Shown: positions 1 to 5,842 of the stretch, piece after piece
How the letters are laid out: each line of letters begins with the position of its first letter
Position numbering within the stretch: the first letter of the stretch is position 1
From: Pelagibacteraceae bacterium
Lineage (GTDB): Bacteria > Pseudomonadota > Alphaproteobacteria > HIMB59 > GCA-002718135
Assembly: GCA_002718135.1 (NCBI GenBank)
Contig: PBDN01000019.1
Coordinates: 265,877-276,951 of the forward strand
Length of the DNA stretch: 11,075 nt
Direction: 5' to 3'
Notes under the pieces: generated by a model
Told to the model about the DNA's origin: nothing
Seen by the model: only the letters and a program-made list of their open reading frames with translations
Databases searched by the model: none
Program-made: the position numbers and the translations under genes

Positions 1-51
1 AGATCCTATGGATCTAATCGTTATGAGCCTTCCAGCACCGCTGCCAGAACC

Positions 52-79
52 AAACCCTAATATCAGGCAGCAAGGGTTT
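52..79 (-). terminator. weak hairpin after the protease gene
   Basis: AAACCCT (52-58) is the exact reverse complement of AGGGTTT (73-79). An outer CTGCC (41-45) can also pair with GGCAG (66-70), as an alternative fold. The hairpin lies about 27 bases past the stop codon of the leftward protease gene, so it may help end that transcript. It has no clear U-run in the leftward direction, so its strength as an intrinsic terminator is doubtful. Confidence 0.25.
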
Positions 80-105
80 ATTTGAAAACGGCGCAGCCCC
101 CGGAT

Positions 106-1449
106 TTAGCACCCTTTACCATCCATGATCGACGGGCCCACCAACTTCAAATCCTTTATCCGTACGTCAAACAATTTGTACCGGGAGGCAGCCATATAGT
201 CCCAGTCGGTGGAGCGAGTAACCATTCTCACTTTTTTTTTCCTATCACTGGCTTCTGTAAGATAGGCACAAAGTTTTTTGACATCCGTGAACTTTCGACC
301 GTCCGCAGTTGCGAGATATTCATACGCCTCGATTCCAAGAACCGATCCAATCGATGCGCTTGCAACATCCAAAATCGTAATCTGGTTTCCCGGATTTGAG
401 AGACGCTGATCTCTTAAAACCTCGGAGCCGAGCACCATGCCTGAAAAATATAAGCCTACCCACTCAGTCATCTTGGGCCGTGTTCGGGTGGGAATACTGA
501 TCGATTTGCGTTTCCCTTTACGAAGGACTGTCAGCTCTGCGGCACCCGACATTCCACGAAGAGCATGAATTAAATCAGATTGATTTCTGAGTTTAAATCC
601 AGGCTCGGTCGAGAAGTGAAGAAGTTCATCCTCGGGTAACAAACTCCACTCGACAGGCAGGCCCGGAAAGCTTGTTGCTACTACTAACTTGTTCTTGATT
701 TCATCGCTCGTGGCAAAAGCAACCGGCACATACGGCGTATCAGCATTCTTTCCGTTTGCCAGTAAATCAAAAATTCTGCAGGCATAAAGCATTGGCACGG
801 CGAAACCGAGGCCCTCTGTCTTTCTCTTAGAATACCCAGCGGTGTTGATGCCAATGACCTTACCCGTTTTGACATCGATCAGTGGGCCACCAGAGTTTCC
901 ACTATTGATGGCGGCATCAGTTTGAACCCAGTAGCGGTTAGACTTGTATCGCAGCCCGGAAACAATTCCGTTGGTAACCGAAAAGTCTAGTGACACTGGA
1001 TGTCCGTAAGCACCAACCTTGCTTCCTATTTCGGGAAAGCTTCCGCAATGCAGTTCCGCCTGATTGGTCAGCTTGGGAATGTTTTTGGTTACAACCTTCA
1101 GTACAGCAAGGTCGAGATAACGATCAATAAATAGCAGCTTTGACTCAACAAACCTTTGGCCTTTAAAGGCGATTTCTATGCTCTCCGGGTTGCGGGACGA
1201 CACGTGTGCATTCGTGGCGATCCAACCCTTTTCTTTATTGATTAAAAAGCCGGCTCCAGTGAAAGAACCCTTCTTGTCCTTCAGTGTAGGGTACTCAACT
1301 CTGGTTCTGATTTTCACGGTGTAGCGTTCGGCCTTCAGCAGGTAGTTCGCCTCATTCGAATACTCTGCAGCAAGATCCGGTGCTGAAAGTGCCAGGCATA
1401 GGATTATGGTAGGCACACATAGGCCTGCTCTCAGAATAACACTTGTCAT
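106..1449 (-). CDS. exported HtrA/DegP-like trypsin-family serine protease (S1C)
   Basis: A 447-residue serine protease predicted to act in the periplasm. Residues 1-28 form a signal peptide (basic start, hydrophobic stretch, cut near DLAA). The trypsin-like fold runs from about 45 to 235 with the full triad visible: His82 in TNAHV, Asp113 in YLDLAVLKV and Ser186 in NSGNSGGPLID. The motif EGLGFAVPM follows, as is usual in HtrA/DegP proteases. The remaining ~200 residues are where HtrA proteins carry PDZ domains; the segments around 245-320 and 335-430 look PDZ-like but are divergent. Length agrees with HtrA-type proteins. The start ATG has AGGA eight bases upstream, and it overlaps the stop of a tiny possible membrane-peptide frame. 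The target is unknown; the family degrades or refolds misfolded envelope proteins. A second protease of the same clan lies at 5843-7252. Confidence 0.93.
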   Translation of the reverse strand: MTSVILRAGLCVPTIILCLALSAPDLAAEYSNEANYLLKAERYTVKIRTRVEYPTLKDKKGSFTGAGFLINKEKGWIATNAHVSSRNPESIEIAFKGQRFVESKLLFIDRYLDLAVLKVVTKNIPKLTNQAELHCGSFPEIGSKVGAYGHPVSLDFSVTNGIVSGLRYKSNRYWVQTDAAINSGNSGGPLIDVKTGKVIGINTAGYSKRKTEGLGFAVPMLYACRIFDLLANGKNADTPYVPVAFATSDEIKNKLVVATSFPGLPVEWSLLPEDELLHFSTEPGFKLRNQSDLIHALRGMSGAAELTVLRKGKRKSISIPTRTRPKMTEWVGLYFSGMVLGSEVLRDQRLSNPGNQITILDVASASIGSVLGIEAYEYLATADGRKFTDVKKLCAYLTEASDRKKKVRMVTRSTDWDYMAASRYKLFDVRIKDLKLVGPSIMDGKGC

Positions 1450-1523
1450 TTAGTCTTCCTAAAAAGGCGGATTATAATCACCGCAATCATGCAGACGGGA
1501 CACGTTGCCATCAACAGTCCCAT
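1446..1523 (-). CDS. possible 25-residue membrane peptide coupled to the protease
   Basis: A 25-codon frame begins at ATG 1523 and ends at a TGA that overlaps the protease ATG as ATGA, a typical arrangement for translational coupling. The peptide starts MGLLMATCPVC, continues with a strongly hydrophobic stretch and ends with RLFRKTK, so it would be one membrane helix with a positive inside tail and a CPVC pair. GGGGGA lies four bases before this ATG; a second ATG at 1535 would add four residues. A competing 32-codon frame (1459-1557, MKSWDP start, GAGGT before it) overlaps it in another frame, and only one of the two is likely to be used. Frames this short arise easily by chance, so this rests only on the hydrophobic pattern and the overlap. 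Confidence 0.28.
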   Translation of the reverse strand: MGLLMATCPVCMIAVIIIRLFRKTK

Positions 1524-1575
1524 TAAGTCCCCCATTAATTGGATCCCAGCTCTTCATATCCACCTCTGCGGCAAA

Positions 1576-1603
1576 CCCCGCAGCCTCATTTGAGGCCACG
1601 GGG
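1576..1603 (-). terminator. strong hairpin after the 1610-1922 frame
   Basis: CCCCG (1576-1580) pairs with CGGGG (1599-1603) and GCCTCA (1583-1588) pairs with TGAGGC (1591-1596), with a two-base internal mismatch and a tight loop. The hairpin begins seven bases after the leftward TGA at 1610-1612. Only three U residues follow it in the leftward transcript, so it may be a weak intrinsic terminator or a structure protecting the 3' end of the RNA. Confidence 0.5.
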
Positions 1604-1609
1604 CGCTTC

Positions 1610-1922
1610 TCAGTTTACGATCTTTGCCTTTGTGTCATTAGACAAGCTGATAAAGGCAAGCGTCTCGGTATCAACGGTCCGTTTATAGACAGTCTTCCAA
1701 AGCTTCGGATTATCGTCTTTGTATTCCTGCCATTCTTTGACCTCCTGCTCAAAAATCTCTCTTGGCGTGGAAGGTGTGACATAAAGATCGGGTTCGTCGA
1801 ATTCATTGATCACAGCGATTACGTCATTAACAACGTCGATCACATCGTCAACAACCGAGACGAGGTCTTCTACTTCTGATTGAAGCTCCTCAGCCGAAAA
1901 AGGGATCAGCTTCTCCAGCCGT
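1610..1922 (-). CDS. C-terminal extension of the DUF5710 gene in the +1 frame, or a separate small gene
   Basis: This frame opens after a TGA at 1923-1925 and runs to TGA 1610-1612. It reads RLEKLIPFSAEELQSEVEDL, then a repetitive acidic/valine-rich segment (VVDDVIDVVNDVIAVINEF), then a soluble charged tail ending AKIVN. The V/I spacing suggests an amphipathic helix or coiled coil. It has no ATG or TTG start before GTG 1843, which would sit in the middle of the helix. It overlaps the end of the DUF5710 gene by about 30 bases in the +1 frame. The natural reading is that DUF5710 and this tail form one protein of about 150 residues, joined by a frameshift at or near CCCTTTTTC (bases 1896-1904). 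The shift could be programmed, a mutation or a sequence error. I do not recognise the tail. Confidence 0.55.
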
Positions 1923-2072
1923 CACTCCTTTCTCGAACCATTTCTTAAAGAGGTTACGGTCAACATCATTGGGGACATACCACTTACGGGCGCTGGTATC
2001 CCAACGTGCACCAAGAGCCTTAGCGTCATCTTTTTCAGCGAAGGGGCAGTTAATGTAGAAACGATTGGACAT
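1890..2072 (-). CDS. DUF5710-domain protein
   Basis: A 60-residue protein made almost wholly of a DUF5710 domain. It opens MSNRFYINCPFAEKDDAKAL, followed by GARWD and KWYVP, the pattern seen in small DUF5710 proteins and in DUF5710 modules attached to plasmid and phage DNA-processing proteins. The molecular role is not established; association with DNA metabolism of mobile elements is inferred from family context. The ATG at 2070-2072 has AAGGA seven bases upstream, which fixes the start. The frame ends at TGA 1890-1892, just after a five-T run where a +1 shift would lead into a much longer tail. It lies 79 bases downstream of the leftward gene at 2152-2400, with a hairpin between them. Confidence 0.82.
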   Translation of the reverse strand: MSNRFYINCPFAEKDDAKALGARWDTSARKWYVPNDVDRNLFKKWFEKGVTAGEADPFFG

Positions 2073-2127
2073 AGTTTTTCCTTTACGTTGACGAAGAATT
2101 TCGGTATCGAGCGAGTACCAAGTATGT

Positions 2128-2153
2128 GCGCCGAATTAATCGGCGCTTTTTTT
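2128..2153 (+). terminator. intrinsic terminator pointing rightward
   Basis: A perfect seven-base stem GCGCCGA / TCGGCGC (2128-2134 and 2140-2146) with loop ATTAA is followed at once by seven T residues (2147-2153). This is a textbook intrinsic terminator for rightward transcription. In the leftward direction the hairpin is preceded by A residues and followed by ACATAC, so it would be much weaker there. All likely genes to its left are leftward, so its purpose is unexplained. Confidence 0.8.
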
Positions 2154-2400
2154 ATGCCTGTATTCCACAGACATCTATGACGATGTAAGACTTCGCAAAG
2201 GCAACCATCGCCTTCCCGTATTGCCGCCCTACATCTTCCAGTATCTCCAGCATCACCCATGCTTGGCGTCTGCTGGATTTCCCCTCTGCCATTTTGCGAT
2301 CCACGAGCGCTTTCACGGCTTCCTGCTTTTCAAACAGCAAGAACTCTTCTGTTGTCAGCACTCTCGCCGCATCTGGCTTGATTGAGGACATAGTTTCCAT
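2152..2400 (-). CDS. small helical protein of unknown function
   Basis: An 82-residue charged, mostly helical protein without a signal peptide or membrane segment. I do not recognise the family. It begins METMSSIKPDAARVLTTEEF and has a long amphipathic helix around KQEAVKALVDRKMAEGKSSR. The chosen ATG at 2398-2400 has GGAG six bases upstream. An in-frame ATG at 2433 would add 11 residues, but its AAGGGA is spaced too far and lies inside the right-hand inverted repeat. The gene is the first of the leftward small genes beside the control region and precedes the DUF5710 gene, so both may be read from a leftward promoter in or beyond the inverted repeats. Its stop overlaps the T-run of the rightward terminator. 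Confidence 0.65.
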   Translation of the reverse strand: METMSSIKPDAARVLTTEEFLLFEKQEAVKALVDRKMAEGKSSRRQAWVMLEILEDVGRQYGKAMVAFAKSYIVIDVCGIQA

Positions 2401-2433
2401 AACGAACTCCGATTGGTTGGAACGTTGAACCAT

Positions 2434-2485
2434 CTATTAAGTTCCCTTGATGGTTCGTAAGAACTCACCATCAAGGAACTAATAG
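2434..2485. repeat. long imperfect inverted repeat 1
   Basis: The left arm (2434-2454) and right arm (2467-2485) are reverse complements except for one extra A and one extra C in the left arm, leaving 19 paired bases around the 12-base loop TCGTAAGAACTC. The core of the right arm is ACCATCAAGGAACT. It ends directly before the upstream start choice of the leftward gene at 2152-2400. It could be an operator, a leader hairpin in a leftward RNA, or part of a replication or recombination site. It has no U-run on either side. Confidence 0.85.
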
Positions 2486-2548
2486 GTTTCATAGACGGCT
2501 CGATTGAGCTGGCCACGGAAAGATCTCGTCGGTTTTACGTGTTCATGG

Positions 2549-2618
2549 ACAAATACTCCTTAGATTTAAAATCTCTTATAAAGTTACAGAATAGAGTTTA
2601 GATCTAAGGAGTATTTGT
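2549..2618. repeat. long inverted repeat 2, carrying Shine-Dalgarno-like sequence in its arms
   Basis: Arms of 22 bases (2549-2570 and 2597-2618) match with a single mismatch and enclose a 26-base loop. The arms contain AAATACTCCTT on the left and its complement AAGGAGTATTT on the right. In a leftward RNA the AAGGAG copy would lie in the stem, nine bases before an ATG (2543-2545) that opens a three-codon frame MNT then stop. AAGGAGTATTT recurs at 2769-2779 as the ribosome binding site of the HTH gene. Together with inverted repeat 1 it marks this 200-base stretch as a regulatory or origin-like region. Confidence 0.85.
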
Positions 2619-2646
2619 TCTTTACTTTATTTTGTTTACGTTTTAC

Positions 2647-2675
2647 TTGCATTTTTACAGAAAATGTGGTATAAT
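2647..2675 (+). promoter_or_regulatory. sigma70-type promoter for the HTH-DUF3631 operon
   Basis: A -35 box TTGCAT (2647-2652) and a perfect -10 box TATAAT (2670-2675) are separated by 17 bases, and TGG directly before the -10 gives an extended -10 motif. The upstream DNA (2618-2646) is very AT-rich with repeated TTTAC, like an UP element. Transcription would start near 2682, giving a leader of about 100 bases before the ATG at 2782. This is the clearest promoter in the window. Confidence 0.85.
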
Positions 2676-2683
2676 ATATGCAT

Positions 2684-2705
2684 GAAATGGTAATGGTGCC
2701 ATTTC
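2684..2705 (+). promoter_or_regulatory. 5' leader hairpin and possible leader peptide
   Basis: GAAATGG (2684-2690) pairs perfectly with CCATTTC (2699-2705) at the very start of the predicted transcript, with loop TAATGGTG. Such a 5' stem may stabilise the RNA. Further down the leader, AGAGGAA precedes ATG 2743, which opens a six-codon frame MEVISD ending at TAA 2761-2763, just before the AAGGAG of the HTH gene. A leader-peptide role is possible but unsupported beyond position. Confidence 0.4.
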
Positions 2706-2781
2706 TATTATCCATTCATTAACCAAGAGGAACACTCTCAAGATGGAGGTAATTTCTGATTAATTAAAAAGGAGTATTTTT

Positions 2782-3048
2782 ATGAAAAGTACCAAGCTGG
2801 TCGTAAGGCCTAACTAAGCTGCTGACTATCTCAATATGACGGTCGGCATGATCTACAAAAAAGTTAAAAACGGTGACTTGGTGGCGATCTCAACGTCACC
2901 TGTATTGATTACACTGGAATCGGTTCAGCAATGTGTTCTGAACAAATTTCCAAAGGCCGAAGAGCTACTCAATCGCCCGGCTGCAAACGACAATGAAGGA
3001 CTGCAGCTAGAGTTCGATTTTGGTGAGGTCGCTCATGGCTCAGAATAA
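2782..3048 (+). pseudogene. AlpA/excisionase-like helix-turn-helix protein, broken by an in-frame TAA
   Basis: The frame starts at ATG 2782 with AAGGAG eight bases upstream. It reads MKSTKLVVRPN, then TAA (2815-2817), then continues without a shift as AADYLNMTVGMIYKKVKNG to the stop at 3046-3048. Across the stop codon the sequence is the usual HTH_17 (MerR-like, AlpA/Xis) helix-turn-helix, in which this position is normally Gln, Glu or similar; CAA to TAA would be a single change. The whole protein would be 88 residues, as usual for AlpA-like regulators, which control excision and early genes of prophage-like elements. The next in-frame ATG (2836) cuts into the DNA-binding helices and has no ribosome binding site, so restart would give a damaged protein. 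The 3' end overlaps the DUF3631 gene by 14 bases, so the two were one operon. Confidence 0.82.
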
Positions 3049-4087
3049 TCTGGTAGAGCGTATCGTCAGGATACTGGATCACACAGTTGTCTTAGACACC
3101 CCAAACAAGAAGCTCGTAGCTCTCTACATTCTAAATAGCTACGTATACGAGAAGTTCGATTTCTGTCCATTGCTCTGTATTACAGCTCCGGCAAAGGGCT
3201 GCGGAAAGAGCACGCTAGCAGAAGTAATCGCCTCTCTGGTGAAGACCCCGTTCATGACAGTGAATGCCACGTCTGCTGCAATCTTCAGGATCATAGAACG
3301 TGACAAGCCATGTGTGATCGCTGATGAGACCGATACATGGTCTGCTAACCAGCGGCAGGAACTTTCATATGTCTTCAATGGAGGCTTCTCAAAAGCCAAT
3401 GCAAAGGTTCTTAGGTGCATCCAGTCAGGTGATGATATTAAGGAATACAATGTTTATTGCCCGAAAGTGATTGTTGGCATTGGAGACTTTCTCTCCGGCA
3501 CCACTAAGAGCAGATCTTTGTTCATCTCCATGAAGAGAAAGAAGGTAGGTGATCATATCAGGCGGCTCAGTGACTTTCGGGAGGATATCGAGGCCTTGAA
3601 GGAAGAACTTCTAGCTTGGTCTGAGAGCTATCAACCAACCCTTGTTCTGGCAAAGGTGGATCGCAATAGCGACAAGCTTGAAGCCATCAAAACAATAGCT
3701 CTAGAGCTGGCTGTTGATATCAATGACATCGACATTAGCCAGAGAGAAGATGATGACCCCAATGATGATGAGGTGATGATCAGGGGGATCATAGAGCTCT
3801 TTGAGGGTGTTTCTTTCACCACCGTCTCTGAGATAGCTCAGAGGCTCAATCAGGATGAGAGATGGGAGGACCTCAACTATGGAAGAGGTGTTTCTAATCA
3901 GCGTATCAGCAAGCTTCTAAGAGGCTTTGATCCAGATCTGCCGACGCAACCATATCGATTGCAGGGGCATTCTCAGCCCAAAAGGTGGGTTCATATACCG
4001 ACCTTGAGAGCGAAGGTTTCTGAGTATATCGATCTCTGTAACGCTGTTACGAATGTTACGCATTATGAGGAAAGACTGATCGCTTAA
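3035..4087 (+). CDS. DUF3631 P-loop ATPase, replication-type protein of a mobile element
   Basis: A 350-residue cytoplasmic protein of the DUF3631 family. Residues 51-60 (APAKGCGKST) are a Walker A loop; residues 94-100 (VIADETD) give a Walker B strand with its acidic pair. The following stretch with FNGGFSKANAKVLRC and PKVIVGIGDF matches the order seen in DUF3631 proteins, and the C-terminus (SNQRISKLLRGFD) matches the region family members use to bind DNA or partners. DUF3631 occurs in primase/helicase-like proteins of phage satellites and genomic islands; here no primase domain is attached. ATG 3035 is preferred because TGAGG precedes it by six bases; a TTG at 3020 is possible. Translation probably couples to the HTH gene, so the TAA in that gene may lower expression of this one. 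Confidence 0.88.
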   Translation: MAQNNLVERIVRILDHTVVLDTPNKKLVALYILNSYVYEKFDFCPLLCITAPAKGCGKSTLAEVIASLVKTPFMTVNATSAAIFRIIERDKPCVIADETDTWSANQRQELSYVFNGGFSKANAKVLRCIQSGDDIKEYNVYCPKVIVGIGDFLSGTTKSRSLFISMKRKKVGDHIRRLSDFREDIEALKEELLAWSESYQPTLVLAKVDRNSDKLEAIKTIALELAVDINDIDISQREDDDPNDDEVMIRGIIELFEGVSFTTVSEIAQRLNQDERWEDLNYGRGVSNQRISKLLRGFDPDLPTQPYRLQGHSQPKRWVHIPTLRAKVSEYIDLCNAVTNVTHYEERLIA

Positions 4088-4093
4088 GTAAGA

Positions 4094-4131
4094 AGTGGAG
4101 CTGGGTTCGAATGACCGAGCCCGGCTCCACT
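4094..4131 (+). terminator. long hairpin after the DUF3631 gene
   Basis: AGTGGAGCTGGGTTCG (4094-4109) can pair with CGAGCCCGGCTCCACT (4116-4131) over 16 positions, using two G-U pairs in the rightward RNA. The hairpin starts six bases after the TAA of the DUF3631 gene. No T-run follows, so it may protect the 3' end or work with Rho rather than as a classic intrinsic terminator. Confidence 0.55.
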
Positions 4132-4162
4132 GTCTAATTGCTCTAATAGCGGAGTTAACGGA

Positions 4163-4510
4163 ATGGGATTTTACTTTGTAGTTCACACAATTTTAGGATT
4201 CGTAGGGGGCTGCACGTACATTCTCAGCCGCTCCACAGTTGTTGATAAACCTCTATGGATGAGTAGTGAGCTCGGCGGACTTTATGTGCTGCTTGGGAGT
4301 GCTCTGGCCTCTATAGGTGTCGTGGGCGCACTTATAGCAACCTTCGCCGAATACGGGGTGGTTTGGAGTTTTGCGACGCTGGGTGAATTTGTTTTGGGCG
4401 TTATCGTTGCGAAATTTACGCCCGTTGAAATACAGTCACTTGCCGCAATAATTTGCCCGTTTGTCGTTGTGGTTATTTGTGGGGCGTTATTTGGCTTTTG
4501 GTATATCTGA
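4163..4510 (+). CDS. four-helix inner-membrane protein, unknown
   Basis: A 115-residue hydrophobic protein. Predicted membrane helices lie at about 3-22, 37-62, 67-84 and 91-113, with short polar links (for example SRSTVVDKP and KFTPVEIQS). I do not recognise the family. The ATG has GGAG eight bases upstream. It is the first cargo gene after the replication operon and follows its hairpin, so it probably has its own promoter, which I could not identify. The neighbour to the right is convergent. Small polytopic proteins of this sort occur in phage exclusion, toxin-immunity pairs and stress envelopes; nothing here selects among these. Confidence 0.7.
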   Translation: MGFYFVVHTILGFVGGCTYILSRSTVVDKPLWMSSELGGLYVLLGSALASIGVVGALIATFAEYGVVWSFATLGEFVLGVIVAKFTPVEIQSLAAIICPFVVVVICGALFGFWYI

Positions 4511-4640
4511 TTTTAAACATTTAGTTCTGCCGTTCCTGTCAGCAGTTTTCAATGAACCAGCGTTATATGCGTAACGGCGTAACAGAAGCGCATGAAGCTG
4601 GACAAAGGATGAATGAATTAGGGACTATCGTCATTTTCGA

Positions 4641-5240
4641 TTAACGAATCTTTTTCAAAAACTCATTACCTAGTCTAGTCGTTTCCGCAATGCGTTCCTC
4701 CAAAGCGGAAAATAATTTCTTACCTACAGTACCAAATTTTTCCCTTCTTTTATTCGTAATTTTATTACAATTTTTCTTCATTTTTTTTAAGTTATCCAGG
4801 GACTCTCCTTCTGCATTTTCAACGGCTTTCTCGAAAATGATTGGCCTGCTAAGCAACTTTTTGCGCCACTCCAATGTTATTGGAGAGTGTTCAAGTGAAT
4901 GCGCATCGCAATTGCCAGAAATGAAAGCGAGCATCATCTTGTTAAGATCCATCGCTCTATATTTATTCCAGAGAAACCAGTTATTGGCTTGGATTTTGAC
5001 AAAGCGGCGCTCAAAAGAATTGAGGGAATTGACTTGAGACAAGTGCGTATCAATCATATTGACTATTTGGGATGGTCGCTTGACGGGCGGAAGTAGATAA
5101 GTTTTTGTGTAGGCATTCATAACCCCCAATGTATCGAGGATGATGCCTCGCAACTTATTATCAAGCTTTGCTGCTATTGCGGCGGAGTCAGATGCTGAGA
5201 CAAGTGCTATCAATAAAGAAGCGACAAGTTTTCCCCGCAT
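4641..5240 (-). CDS. secreted helical protein of unknown function
   Basis: A 199-residue protein with a signal peptide (MRGKLVASLLIALVSA, likely cut near AIAA at 21-24). The mature part is mostly helical and basic towards the C-terminus, with two cysteines at about 111 and 158 that could form a disulfide in the periplasm, and a lysine-rich helix around LKKMKKNCNKITNKRREK. No known domain is recognised. The start ATG is preceded by TAGGTAATTCGAT. The gene lies 67 bases downstream of the leftward membrane protein at 5308-5550 and probably shares its transcript. The DNA is clearly AT-rich, unlike the left part of the window, which suggests acquisition from another source. Confidence 0.72.
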   Translation of the reverse strand: MRGKLVASLLIALVSASDSAAIAAKLDNKLRGIILDTLGVMNAYTKTYLLPPVKRPSQIVNMIDTHLSQVNSLNSFERRFVKIQANNWFLWNKYRAMDLNKMMLAFISGNCDAHSLEHSPITLEWRKKLLSRPIIFEKAVENAEGESLDNLKKMKKNCNKITNKRREKFGTVGKKLFSALEERIAETTRLGNEFLKKIR

Positions 5241-5307
5241 ATCGAATTACCTATCATCGCCTGAAATTGGGCATTCAGTCGGGCAAATAATAATCCTGAT
5301 CAGAGCA

Positions 5308-5550
5308 TTAACCGAAGGTGTTATAAATCCATTCAGGTGCGCCGAACAACATCGAGTAGCCACCAATTAAACCTGTAAAAAACATAGTGGGGCCTAAAAG
5401 GCCGATCACAAACATCCAAAAACTACTGATTTGTATAGCCATCCATAACCAATAGAGGGAACCTATGGCGTATAGACCAAAAAAGCCTATCATTACGGCG
5501 CCCGCCGCTGCCCCAAATACACTTACAAAAAGATTTTTGATCGATTCCAT
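5308..5550 (-). CDS. small two- or three-helix membrane protein
   Basis: An 80-residue protein, strongly hydrophobic from about 8 to 40 (FGAAAGAVMIGFFGLYAIGS and on) and again from about 43 to 66, with an aromatic, glycine-rich tail (APEWIYNTFG). It has no signal-cleavage site, so it should stay in the inner membrane. Family unknown. GGCGGA lies about six bases before the ATG. It appears to be the first gene of a leftward pair with the secreted protein at 4641-5240, so the two may work together at the membrane, for example as anchor and secreted partner; this is inference from order only. Confidence 0.68.
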   Translation of the reverse strand: MESIKNLFVSVFGAAAGAVMIGFFGLYAIGSLYWLWMAIQISSFWMFVIGLLGPTMFFTGLIGGYSMLFGAPEWIYNTFG

Positions 5551-5688
5551 CGTTTTCCGCCCTGCTTTTTCCGAGAGGCACTTACCCCGGTATCAACATA
5601 GGTGCATAACAGCCTAGGTTTATAGGCATCCCACTATTCCGATATGCTGGACAGCCCAGAGTTTAATGCCGCACACCCAGCACTGATG

Positions 5689-5827
5689 CACCTCCTGTTT
5701 TCTTGATGAAGTTTGTCACCTTGTGTTCCGGCAGACAAGGCTAATATCTACTTGAGTGATGAGGTAGAACTAGCGTTATCTATTCAATCAAATTACACTT
5801 CTCGTGTGCGAAGTCTGACCGCCACCC
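5689..5827. repeat. 139-bp duplicated intergenic block, copy A
   Basis: This block matches 9624-9761 in the same order and at nearly equal length. Both copies begin CACCTCCTG, share AAGTTTGTCACC, GGCAGACAAGG and CTAGCG at matching positions, and end CTGACCGCCACCC. It ends 15 bases before the ATG of the protease gene at 5843. Matches are concentrated at the two ends and centre; the rest has diverged. Read leftward it contains CAGGAGGTG, a strong ribosome-binding-like sequence, but in this copy no start codon with a lasting frame follows it. Differences are not biased to any codon position, so it is non-coding, probably a promoter or leader module. Confidence 0.75.
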
Positions 5828-5842
5828 CCCCGGGCTAACAAA

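Noticed and set aside
1505..1879. Rightward 124-codon frame opposite the DUF5710 tail
   Set aside because: No ribosome binding site and a composition typical of an antisense shadow; the opposite frame fits a charged helical protein and continues the DUF5710 gene.
2550..2617. Invertible promoter switch between the two arms of inverted repeat 2
   Set aside because: Only 26 bases lie between the arms, too little for the usual site-specific inversion, and the only clear promoter lies outside them.
4100..4131. tRNA 3'-end-like sequence GGTTCGAATGACC after the DUF3631 gene, as a tRNA or attachment site
   Set aside because: The T-arm stem does not pair in five positions, there is no anticodon arm or acceptor, and the sequence is explained by a 16-position hairpin.
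4552..4644. Rightward 30-codon frame MNQRYMRNGVTEAHEAGQRM...
   Set aside because: No ribosome binding site, overlaps the end of the convergent gene, and too short to support without comparison data.
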